Positions 10,081-17,369 of a stretch of DNA of 64,000 nt are shown here, piece after piece. This stretch comes from DRPN01 sp964599235. Its GTDB lineage: Bacteria > Bacteroidota > Bacteroidia > Bacteroidales > VadinHA17. Below the pieces are notes generated by a model. The model searched no databases. It saw only the letters and a list, made by a program, of their open reading frames with translations, and was not told the DNA's origin. Position 1 is the stretch's first letter. Each line of letters opens with the position of its first letter. Location of the stretch: positions 1 through 64,000 of the forward strand of contig CAZRDX010000054.1 of assembly GCA_964599235.1 (NCBI GenBank), read 5' to 3'. A program made the position numbers and the translations under genes.

Positions 10081-10157
10081 CGTTTCTTCCCCCTGTTTTT
10101 CGTTCTACATTTCTGACACAAAAAAGTTAGCCTTTATACGTAAGAAAATACCATTTG

Positions 10158-10847
10158 TTACATTCCTCCCAAATTTTTTTCAAAATCACTGACCGACATA
10201 GCATTATCCACGTGATAAGGGCCTATGGTGATGCGACGCAGAGAAGTAAGATAGGCACCGCTTCCCAATGCAAAACCGATATCCCTTGCCAGCGACCTGA
10301 TGTAGGTCCCTTTGGAACAATCGATCCTCAACTTGCAATGCGGAAGATCAAATTCCAGAATATCTATCTCATGAATGGTCACTTTCTGAGGTTTCAGCAC
10401 CACATCTTTCCCCTCTCTTGCCAGTTGATATGCCCTTCTTCCCTTAACCCTTTTAGCTGAATACGCCGGCGGAAGCTGTTCGATGGTACCTGTATATTTT
10501 TTCAAAATCTCTTCCAATTTTTCCCTGGTAATATGCTGCCAGGGATAGATACGGTCCGCTTCCGTTTCGGCATCAAAAGAGGGAGTCGTCTTCCCGAATT
10601 CGAGGCCGGCTTCATAGCTTTTGTCAAGCCCTTGGAACTCTTCCAGTTTTTTGGTGGCTTTTCCAGTACACAGGATCATAAGGCCGGTGGCCATGGGATC
10701 TAGGGTGCCGGCATGTCCCACCTTGATCTTCTTGACCCCCAAATATTTCGATACCAGGTTCCTGATCTTCTTGACCAGATCGAAAGATGTCCAGCCATAC
10801 GGCTTATCGAACAACAGAACCTCGCCTTTGAGAAAGTCGTATTTCAA
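10158..10847 (-). CDS. truB: tRNA pseudouridine(55) synthase TruB
   Basis: 229 residues. Makes pseudouridine 55 in the T-loop of tRNAs. The N-terminal catalytic block reads FDKPYGWTSFDLVKKIR, followed by KVGHAGTLDPMATGLMIL, which carries the catalytic Asp of the GTLDP motif. SKGTYIRSLARDIG closes the catalytic domain. The protein ends soon after it, so it lacks the larger C-terminal PUA-like region of the E. coli enzyme; short forms are usual in Bacteroidota. It starts 9 bases after the uppP stop, so the two are probably cotranscribed. Confidence 0.95.
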   Translation of the reverse strand: MKYDFLKGEVLLFDKPYGWTSFDLVKKIRNLVSKYLGVKKIKVGHAGTLDPMATGLMILCTGKATKKLEEFQGLDKSYEAGLEFGKTTPSFDAETEADRIYPWQHITREKLEEILKKYTGTIEQLPPAYSAKRVKGRRAYQLAREGKDVVLKPQKVTIHEIDILEFDLPHCKLRIDCSKGTYIRSLARDIGFALGSGAYLTSLRRITIGPYHVDNAMSVSDFEKNLGGM

Positions 10848-10856
10848 TGCTTTTGT

Positions 10857-11639
10857 TCATTTAACCAGGAAGAATGCCATACTTCCGACCATCAGGCAAT
10901 ACAATGCGAAGTACCACAATTTTCCCTTCTTGACGAGAGAGATCATCCATTTGCATGCCACAAGACCTGCAAGAAAGGCTGCAACGGTCCCGGCCAGGAG
11001 TGCTCCCGTGCCCACACTGCCTGATCCCGAAAAATCGCCGGAAAGGATCTCCACAAGATTGGCTCCCACTACCGGCAGCAAGACCATCAGAAAAGAAAAG
11101 CGGGTGGCCTCTTCGCGTTCATTCCCCAACAACAGGGCAGTGACGATCGTCGAACCTGAACGACTGATCCCCGGGATGACAGCAAAAGCCTGTGCCACCC
11201 CAATGACCAGGGCATCCAGCCACGAGATCCCCCTCTTCCCGGCCGGCACGAACGAGGCTATGCCCAGGAGCACACCGGTAATGAGCAGCATCCCTCCCAC
11301 AAAATGCACATTACCTGTGAAAAGCGCCTCGATCCGGTCTTTGAAGAGAAAACCGATCAACGCTACCGGCAAAGCTGAGAGAAGGAGCTTCAAGATATAA
11401 ACCGTCTCTTCATTCCACCGGAAGGCCAGGAGCCCTCTTATCAGATGCCACAGATCCTTCCGGAAGACCACGACCGTGCTCAGGACCGTTGCACCGTGCA
11501 CCGCAACGGTAAAATTCAGGCTTTCCGGGATCTCTCCCAGAAGGAATTTCCCGATCTCCAGATGCCCACTGCTGCTCACCGGCAGAAACTCGGTAAGTCC
11601 CTGCACGATACCTAGGAGCACCGCCTCCCAGAATGTCAT
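10857..11639 (-). CDS. uppP: Undecaprenyl-diphosphatase UppP/BacA
   Basis: 260 residues of integral membrane protein with about eight helices. It dephosphorylates undecaprenyl diphosphate to recycle the lipid carrier of peptidoglycan and other envelope polymers, and is linked to bacitracin resistance. The two active-site motifs are intact: GIVQGLTEFLPVSSSGHL near the N-terminus and PGISRSGST in the middle. The start overlaps the DUF3098 stop by 4 bases, which indicates translational coupling. The flanking ftsX and DUF3098 genes also concern the envelope. Confidence 0.96.
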   Translation of the reverse strand: MTFWEAVLLGIVQGLTEFLPVSSSGHLEIGKFLLGEIPESLNFTVAVHGATVLSTVVVFRKDLWHLIRGLLAFRWNEETVYILKLLLSALPVALIGFLFKDRIEALFTGNVHFVGGMLLITGVLLGIASFVPAGKRGISWLDALVIGVAQAFAVIPGISRSGSTIVTALLLGNEREEATRFSFLMVLLPVVGANLVEILSGDFSGSGSVGTGALLAGTVAAFLAGLVACKWMISLVKKGKLWYFALYCLMVGSMAFFLVK

Positions 11640-11920
11640 TGTTCGCTCTCTTCCTGACCGGTATCAGCCGGTCTTTTCATAATAGCCCAGATCTCAAAGA
11701 TGAACCCGAACAACACCACCAGCGGTGCAAGGGTAATACGCCTGAAACTGAAAACCTCAGGATTGAAGATCTTCGGATCCTGCGATTTGCCTCCTGCCAT
11801 TAAAAGAAAGCCTACGATGATGATGGCAAAACCCACTGCGATCAGCCTGTAATTCTCAGGTGCCAGCGCAAAGCCTGTTTCTTCCTTCCTGGCAGTCTGT
11901 TTTTTCATTTCCTTGTTCAT
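11636..11920 (-). CDS. DUF3098 small membrane protein
   Basis: 94 residues: a charged N-terminus (about 25 residues), two transmembrane helices (about 27-43 and 65-83) separated by a short loop with FNPEVFSFRRITLAP, and an acidic tail. This is the Bacteroidota family DUF3098, consistently encoded between ftsX and uppP. Its function is unknown; context suggests a role in division or envelope growth beside FtsX. It starts 4 bases after the ftsX stop, and its stop overlaps the uppP start by 4 bases. Confidence 0.88.
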   Translation of the reverse strand: MNKEMKKQTARKEETGFALAPENYRLIAVGFAIIIVGFLLMAGGKSQDPKIFNPEVFSFRRITLAPLVVLFGFIFEIWAIMKRPADTGQEESEQ

Positions 11921-11924
11921 GGCC

Positions 11925-12803
11925 TCAAATATAAAGTTTATCCTCTTCCACTGAAAGATATTTGTTCACCGCAAAGAAAGTTGAAACGAGCGTAATGAAC
12001 ATCCCCAGGAGAATGATTCCCAGATCGAGGATGAAAATGGTCATATAATCTTTCACCAGATAAAATTCCGGGAATTCTTTCTGTAAAAAATAAATGATAC
12101 CCGTAACCATCCCAGCTGCCAGAATACCTCCCAGCAACCCCTGGACAGCTCCCCGCAACAGCAAAGGTCGCCGGATGAAACCGGGCGACGCTCCCACCAG
12201 CTGCATCGTATTGATGATGAACCGGCGGGAATACAACATCAGCCGCACGGTATTGTTGATCAGGGTCAGTGCCACCAACAGCAATAAAGAACTGAAAGCC
12301 AAAAGGAACAAGGTAATGTTGGCAATATTCTCATTGATGGCGTTCAGCAACGACTCCTGATAGTAGACTTCTTTGACCACAGGATATCTGCGCACCTCGT
12401 CAATGATCTTTTTCAGACTGTCACTGACGGCATAATCCGCCTTGAGATAGACGTCCACCGATGAGAGCAGCGGATTGTATCCCAGCACTTTCAAAAAATC
12501 TTCCCCCAGTTCTTCCTTCAGTTGCTCGGCCGCCTCTTCGCGGGAAACAAACCGGGTCTTTCGGACATACGGTTTGGCATCCAATGTTTTCTGAAAAAGC
12601 TTCACCTCCACATTCTTCGCATCTTCCCGTATCAGCACGGAAAAACTGAAGCTTTCCCGGAGATATTCGGAAAGTTTTTTGGCATCCAGCAGCAACAATC
12701 CCACCAGTCCCAGAAGAAATAAAACCAGCGTGACACTGATCAGGGAGGTGATGTATGCACTCCGCAGGCGCCGGCGCGTGATATTTCTTTCCCTGTCCCC
12801 CAT
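11925..12803 (-). CDS. ftsX: Cell division protein FtsX (permease-like)
   Basis: 292 residues. FtsX with the ATPase FtsE forms an ABC-type complex that controls peptidoglycan hydrolases at the division site. Seen here: a cytoplasmic N-terminus, the first membrane helix (about 17-38), a periplasmic domain of about 120 residues, then three helices of the FtsX/MacB permease fold, with LMLYSRRFIINTMQLVGAS matching the family loop. ftsE is not in this window; in Bacteroidota it is often elsewhere. The gene sits 10 bases after ilvE and 4 bases before DUF3098. Confidence 0.93.
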   Translation of the reverse strand: MGDRERNITRRRLRSAYITSLISVTLVLFLLGLVGLLLLDAKKLSEYLRESFSFSVLIREDAKNVEVKLFQKTLDAKPYVRKTRFVSREEAAEQLKEELGEDFLKVLGYNPLLSSVDVYLKADYAVSDSLKKIIDEVRRYPVVKEVYYQESLLNAINENIANITLFLLAFSSLLLLVALTLINNTVRLMLYSRRFIINTMQLVGASPGFIRRPLLLRGAVQGLLGGILAAGMVTGIIYFLQKEFPEFYLVKDYMTIFILDLGIILLGMFITLVSTFFAVNKYLSVEEDKLYI

Positions 12804-12813
12804 CGGTTTTGTA

Positions 12814-13821
12814 TCATTCCAACACGGTCACCCAGCCGTGCTGATCAGGTTCATCACCCAACTGAATGGCTGTAAGATGCTGATAAAGCCGGGTAGATAC
12901 GGGTCCGGGCTCTCCGTTCCCGATCACGTAAGTCTTGTCTTCTCCCGGATCATACACCTTATGTATGGGACTGATGACCGCAGCCGTACCACAGGCACCC
13001 GCCTCTTCGAAAAGGGCCAGCTCCTCGACCGGCACTTTCCTCCGCTCGGTCTTCATGCCCATATCCTTCGCCAGCTGAATGAGGCTCTTGTTGGTTATCG
13101 AATCAAGGATCGACGGGGATTCCGGGGTGATATAGGTATTGTCCCTTATCCCGAAGAAGTTGGCCGGACCGCATTCGTCGATGTATTTTTTTTCTTTGGC
13201 ATCCAAAAAGATGACATTGGAATATCCCATCTGATGGGCACGTTCCACGGCCCGCATCCCGGCCGCATAATTGCCTCCCGCTTTGAATGTCCCGGTACCA
13301 TGGGGCGCTGCCCGGTCAAACTCCCTGCAAATCATCATGTCCACAGGCTTGAACCCCTCCTTGAAATAGGGCCCGACGGGCGAGACAAAAACCAGGAAAA
13401 GATACTCTTTCGACGGCTTCACCCCCAGCTCGGCACTGGTACCGATAAGCAGGGGGCGTATATACAGCGAGGCCCCGCTCCCGTATGGCGGCACAAAATC
13501 CCGGTTGGCCTCCACCACACGGAATACCGCTTCACGGAACAACTCCTCCGGCACCTCCTCCATCAGCAAACCCCGGGCCGAATGACGAAAACGGCGTGCA
13601 TTCTCCTCCCACCGGAAAAGACGTATTTTCCCGTCCTTACCGCAAAAAGCTTTCAGCCCCTCAAAGATCTCCTGACCATAATGAAGGGCCGTAGCCGCCA
13701 TATGCATGGGAATGATCTCCGAATCCGTCAGCTCGGGCTCGCTCCACTTCCCATCACTGAACGTACTCCGGACATTGTAATGGGTTTTCTGATAACTGAA
13801 TGACAAATTTTTCCAATCCAT
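12814..13821 (-). CDS. ilvE: Branched-chain amino acid aminotransferase
   Basis: 335 residues. PLP enzyme of fold type IV that interconverts valine, leucine and isoleucine with their keto acids. Motifs: LHYGQEIFEGLKAF near the N-terminus, GTGTFKAGGNYAAGM with the Schiff-base Lys (TFKAGGNYA), and FFGIRDNTYITPESPSIL. The frame extends 38 codons further upstream, but that would run into the cyclase gene; the ATG at 13821 gives the normal N-terminus MDWKNLSF. A well-placed promoter (see 13845-13875) lies just upstream, so the gene can be expressed apart from the cyclase. ftsX follows after 10 bases. Confidence 0.95.
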   Translation of the reverse strand: MDWKNLSFSYQKTHYNVRSTFSDGKWSEPELTDSEIIPMHMAATALHYGQEIFEGLKAFCGKDGKIRLFRWEENARRFRHSARGLLMEEVPEELFREAVFRVVEANRDFVPPYGSGASLYIRPLLIGTSAELGVKPSKEYLFLVFVSPVGPYFKEGFKPVDMMICREFDRAAPHGTGTFKAGGNYAAGMRAVERAHQMGYSNVIFLDAKEKKYIDECGPANFFGIRDNTYITPESPSILDSITNKSLIQLAKDMGMKTERRKVPVEELALFEEAGACGTAAVISPIHKVYDPGEDKTYVIGNGEPGPVSTRLYQHLTAIQLGDEPDQHGWVTVLE

Positions 13822-13844
13822 ACTCTCTCTTTTTTGAAGGTTCA

Positions 13845-13875
13845 CAAAGGTATGTGAATAATATCTTCCGTCCAA
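13845..13875 (-). promoter_or_regulatory. Promoter for ilvE (TTG-N20-TACCTTTG)
   Basis: On the minus strand TACCTTTG (13852-13845) fits the Bacteroidota -7 consensus TAnnTTTG, and TTG (13875-13873) lies 20 bases upstream, the spacing known for this phylum. The expected start of transcription is about 15-20 bases before the ilvE ATG at 13821. The TTG lies 5 bases beyond nothing but the gap next to the cyclase stop, so transcription would begin right after that gene. Confidence 0.6.
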
Positions 13876-13879
13876 TTCC

Positions 13880-15760
13880 TCACACCGGTTCCTCCAGTTG
13901 TTCCAGGATCCTGATCTGTTCTTCTTTGGGCACATCCACCAGTCGTCGTGCCGTAGAGGTATGGAACTCGAAACGTTCCAGCAGGGTGATCATCTCCTTT
14001 TTCCACTCTTCGAAGGTGATATCGTCGCGGTACTCTTTTGTTTCTTTCCAGATACGCAACGCCACATCCTTGAAATCCACCCTGCTGAGGTAGTTATAGT
14101 TTGCATCGATAAGGATCATTTCGAGTTTGTCCCTGGGTGAGAACGGATCTGTCGTGGCCATGACGAGCGAGCAGACCTTTTTGATCTGCTCCTCGGAATA
14201 TTTATACTTTGGCAGGATTTCCAATGCCAGATCGCAGCTTGCCTTTTCATGTTCAAAATAGGACATCAGGTAACCCATATCGTGCATCAGGGCGGCGGTA
14301 CGCACCAGAAGCATCTCCTCGTTCGAGATCCCTTCCGCCCTTCCTAAAAGTTCCACCATCGTATAAACGTGAACAACATGGGTATGATTATGGAAACAGA
14401 GTTTCGGCGACAATTCCCGTTCCAGTTTGCCGATGACAAAGTCCTCCAGGTCCTGAAGCCTCAGCATCTGTAACCTGATGAAGAATTCACGGTTCGGCGT
14501 GGTCTTGTTCTCCTCGGCCAGTTCGGGCCTGATGCCTTCCACAAAATACATATCGATCTCCCCCTTGTACTTGACCGGCATCTTCCCCCTGTATTCACAA
14601 ATGAAAAAATCCTTCACGAGCTCATAGGTCGAACCGGAAATATTGATTTTTCCCGCCTCGCCCGAAGATTCCATCCGGCTGGCGGTATTGACGGTATCCC
14701 CCCAGATGTCATAGGAAAGTTTCTTGTGTCCGATCACCCCAGCGATCACCGAACCGGTGTGAATACCGATACGGATATCCCATACAGGCAGGTTCTTGGC
14801 CATCAGCTCTTTTTTCAGATTGACCATGTATTGCTGCATCTCCAGCGCTGCCAGCACCACCTCCACCGGGTTCGTCCTGTTCTTTTCCGGGATACCGCCG
14901 GCACACATGTATGCATCACCGATCGTCTTGATCTTTTCGATATTGTACTTCTCCACTACCGAATCGAAATAAAAAAAGAAATGATCAAGCTGATCGATCA
15001 ACACTTCCGGATTGAGGGACTCGGCGATCTTCGTAAAGCCCTGAATATCGGAAAAAAGGACCGTCACCATCTGGAACTTCTTCTTTTGGGCTTTCCCGGT
15101 CGACTTGATCTCATCTGCCGTACCTTTGGGCAAAACATTGGCCAGAAGCTGCTCGGTACGGTCCTTCTCTCGAAGAAGCTCCTCGGTCCTTTTGTTGATG
15201 ATTCCTTCCAGCAGATAACGCTGCCGGGCAAAATTGTAGTTCCACACACTGAAAACAGCCCATATCAGGAGCACCAGTCCCACCAGATAGATTACATAAG
15301 CAAGACGGGTCCTGTAATAAGGCGGAATGATGTGAAAAGGAAATACAAGACAGGGAACCCGTTTCTCCCCATGAAGGACCGTGACACGCAAAAGATAATC
15401 ACCCGGCGGAAGGTTCGTGTATTCCTTGAACGGATATCGCTGCGGAACGTTCACCACAAAAGGCTTTCCTTTCAGCTCAAAAAGATACCTGGCCGTATCC
15501 CCTCCCCCCTGGTCATTGAGCTCGACAGACACATAATTGTACCGGTAAGGGAACTGATCCTTCCATGATGTTTTCAGCTGTTCCGAATCCCGGATCAAAG
15601 TATCCTCACCCACCACCAGTGTCCTCACACAACCTTCCCCTATCCACAGAGCATTTTCTTTTATCCGTTCATTTCCAGTAAGATCTATGGGAAAAACAAG
15701 AAAAGCCGTGAGAAATAAAAAATTTAGTATTATATTCGTTGTCTTTAAGGAAATTTTCAT
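13880..15760 (-). CDS. Membrane class III adenylate cyclase fused to a C-terminal HD domain
   Basis: 626 residues. The start at 15760 gives a signal peptide (MKISLKTTNIILNFLFLTAF); two upstream in-frame ATGs lie in the promoter area. Order: signal peptide, a periplasmic beta domain resembling Y_Y_Y (about 70-145), one membrane helix (about 152-173), a coiled linker, a cyclase domain (about 228-400) and an HD domain (about 455-560). The cyclase has metal ligands D238 (FSDIQGF) and D282 (GDAY), adenine-recognising K278 and D351 (YDIWGD), and N358/R362, so it should be active and make cAMP. The HD part keeps H457, H493-D494 and D552; HD domains of this type often hydrolyse nucleotides or cyclic nucleotides. 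Synthesis and breakdown in one chain is inference. A soluble paralogue lies at 19673-21124. Confidence 0.85.
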   Translation of the reverse strand: MKISLKTTNIILNFLFLTAFLVFPIDLTGNERIKENALWIGEGCVRTLVVGEDTLIRDSEQLKTSWKDQFPYRYNYVSVELNDQGGGDTARYLFELKGKPFVVNVPQRYPFKEYTNLPPGDYLLRVTVLHGEKRVPCLVFPFHIIPPYYRTRLAYVIYLVGLVLLIWAVFSVWNYNFARQRYLLEGIINKRTEELLREKDRTEQLLANVLPKGTADEIKSTGKAQKKKFQMVTVLFSDIQGFTKIAESLNPEVLIDQLDHFFFYFDSVVEKYNIEKIKTIGDAYMCAGGIPEKNRTNPVEVVLAALEMQQYMVNLKKELMAKNLPVWDIRIGIHTGSVIAGVIGHKKLSYDIWGDTVNTASRMESSGEAGKINISGSTYELVKDFFICEYRGKMPVKYKGEIDMYFVEGIRPELAEENKTTPNREFFIRLQMLRLQDLEDFVIGKLERELSPKLCFHNHTHVVHVYTMVELLGRAEGISNEEMLLVRTAALMHDMGYLMSYFEHEKASCDLALEILPKYKYSEEQIKKVCSLVMATTDPFSPRDKLEMILIDANYNYLSRVDFKDVALRIWKETKEYRDDITFEEWKKEMITLLERFEFHTSTARRLVDVPKEEQIRILEQLEEPV

Positions 15761-15790
15761 AACTTGATGGGTGGCCATGTTCGCCCTGTT

Positions 15791-15823
15791 CAAATTTAGT
15801 CAAATTTACGGATTGTGAACCAA
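15791..15823 (-). promoter_or_regulatory. Probable promoter of the membrane cyclase gene
   Basis: The minus strand carries TAAATTTG twice in tandem (15798-15791 and 15808-15801), each matching TAnnTTTG. TTG at 15823-15821 is 22 bases upstream of the first copy. This 76-base gap separates the cyclase from the divergent stress-protein gene, so both may be controlled from it. The doubled -7 box is unusual. Its place also favours the cyclase start at 15760 over the longer frame. Confidence 0.45.
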
Positions 15824-15836
15824 CAAAACAGGATCT

Positions 15837-16676
15837 ATGGAAAAAAGTGAAAAAACCATCGTGGTTCCGCATGACTTCACGGAAGTGGGAGATTATGCCC
15901 TTGAACATGCCGTTGTCATCGCTCCTATCATGGAGAATGATATCGTTCTGGTGCACATCGTAAAAGACAAGGACGATATACCTCTTGCCGAGAAACGTTG
16001 CGAGGAGATAGCAGAAAAGACTTTCAAGAAATACTTCATGAAACCACGCTACATCGTTCGGGAGGGAAGTATTTTCAAGGACATTGGTGAGATCGCTGCT
16101 GAAGTGGATGCCAATCTGGTGATCATGGGAACCCACGGAAGGAAAGGGATCCAGAAGATCACCGGCAGCTATGCCCTCAAAGTGATCGTCAGCTCCACCG
16201 TGCCTTTCATCATAGTTCAGGCTCCGCCCGAAAAGCGCAGGTTTGAAAAGATCGTCTTCCCCATAGATTTCCGCAGCGAAAACAAGGAAAAGATCCAATG
16301 GGTCAATTATCTCTCCAAATATTACAAAACCAAGTTCTATATCTTCAAGCAGAACTACAAGGACCGGCTTTTCCAAAACAAGATACGCAACAACCTGCTC
16401 TTTACCAAGAAGTTCCTTGACAGCAAGGGGATCGATTATGAGATCCACACCGCACCCGGCAAGAAAAAGTTCTGGCAGGAAACCATCGATTTCGCAAAGG
16501 AGGTGGATGCTGATATGATCCTCGTGATGACCACCAAAGACATCTCTATCGCTGATTATGCTTTGGGAGCTGACGAACAGCATATCATTGCCAACAAGGA
16601 AAAGATTCCGGTGATGTGCGTCAATCCCGATCCCTCACTCCGAAGGGTGGGAGGATTTTCTGCCATGGGAGGATGA
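15837..16676 (+). CDS. Tandem universal stress protein (UspA family)
   Basis: 279 residues, two Usp domains. Domain 1 (about 5-135) begins TIVVPHDFTEVGDYAL and carries the nucleotide-loop signature GTHGRKG...GS, so it may bind ATP. Domain 2 (about 143-270) keeps the fold outline (IVFPIDFRSENKEK...MILVMTT) but lacks the GxHGxxG loop, so it is probably structural or regulatory. Usp proteins act in starvation and stress survival. The gene is divergent from the membrane cyclase gene with 76 bases between, which hints at shared control. A strong palindrome and T run (16728-16757) follows it. Confidence 0.88.
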   Translation: MEKSEKTIVVPHDFTEVGDYALEHAVVIAPIMENDIVLVHIVKDKDDIPLAEKRCEEIAEKTFKKYFMKPRYIVREGSIFKDIGEIAAEVDANLVIMGTHGRKGIQKITGSYALKVIVSSTVPFIIVQAPPEKRRFEKIVFPIDFRSENKEKIQWVNYLSKYYKTKFYIFKQNYKDRLFQNKIRNNLLFTKKFLDSKGIDYEIHTAPGKKKFWQETIDFAKEVDADMILVMTTKDISIADYALGADEQHIIANKEKIPVMCVNPDPSLRRVGGFSAMGG

Positions 16677-16727
16677 AAAAACCTGATTCCTTCCTTGAAA
16701 TATTTTCTTTTACTTTACGTTGAAAGG

Positions 16728-16757
16728 AAAAGGAACAAGAATTCTTGTTCCTTTTTT
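16728..16757 (+). terminator. Terminator after the universal stress gene
   Basis: A perfect 28-base dyad (arms AAAAGGAACAAGAA and its complement, 16728-16755) is followed by further T residues. It lies 51 bases after the stress-protein stop and 11 bases before the rdgB ATG. The A-rich left arm and T-rich right arm allow it to work in either direction. It separates the stress gene from rdgB. Confidence 0.7.
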
Positions 16758-16768
16758 ATCTGTACGCC

Positions 16769-17365
16769 ATGAAGATCCTTTTTGCCACCAACAACCCTCA
16801 TAAGCTGACGGAAGTCCGGCAGATGGCAGGTGACCGTTTCCGTATCCTGGGCCTGGATGATATCGGTTTGAAGGAGGATATCCCCGAAGATCACGATACT
16901 CTTGAGGGGAACGCTCTGGCAAAGGCACGGTATGTCCATGAACGCACCGGGATGCCCGTTTTCGCCGATGATACAGGCCTGGAAGCTGAAGCCCTCCGGG
17001 GACGGCCGGGAGTCCTTTCAGCCAGGTATGCCGGCCCCGAAAAGAATGACAAAAAGAACATGGAAAAACTTCTTTCGCAACTGCAAGGGATCGAAAACCG
17101 AAAAGCACGTTTCAGGACGGTGATCGCTTTCATTACGGACAAAGAGGAAGAAATGTTCTTCGAAGGTACCGTAAATGGCCACATCGCTACCACCCCGGCC
17201 GGCGAACGGGGCTTCGGATACGATCCCGTTTTTATTCCGGAAGGCTTCCAGCAAACTTTCGCCGAACTCCCCCCCGAAACCAAGAACCGCATCTCCCATC
17301 GCTACAAGGCCTTTTCAAAGTTTGCCGCCTTTCTGCAAAAAAATTATTCCCTCCCGAAAGAATGA
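16769..17365 (+). CDS. rdgB: dITP/XTP pyrophosphatase (RdgB/HAM1)
   Basis: 198 residues. Hydrolyses non-canonical purine triphosphates (XTP, dITP, ITP) to monophosphates and so keeps them out of DNA and RNA. Motifs: the N-terminal ILFATNNPHKLTEV, the catalytic region FADDTGLEAEAL, GERGFGYDPVF and the terminal SHRYKAF. The frame begins 8 codons earlier inside the preceding palindrome, but the ATG at 16769 gives the family N-terminus MKILFATNN. porZ starts 4 bases after its stop. Confidence 0.96.
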   Translation: MKILFATNNPHKLTEVRQMAGDRFRILGLDDIGLKEDIPEDHDTLEGNALAKARYVHERTGMPVFADDTGLEAEALRGRPGVLSARYAGPEKNDKKNMEKLLSQLQGIENRKARFRTVIAFITDKEEEMFFEGTVNGHIATTPAGERGFGYDPVFIPEGFQQTFAELPPETKNRISHRYKAFSKFAAFLQKNYSLPKE

Positions 17366-17369
17366 TCTC

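Noticed and set aside
17175..17369. Upstream extension of the PorZ frame
   Set aside because: It overlaps rdgB in another phase and would put 65 residues before a clear signal peptide.
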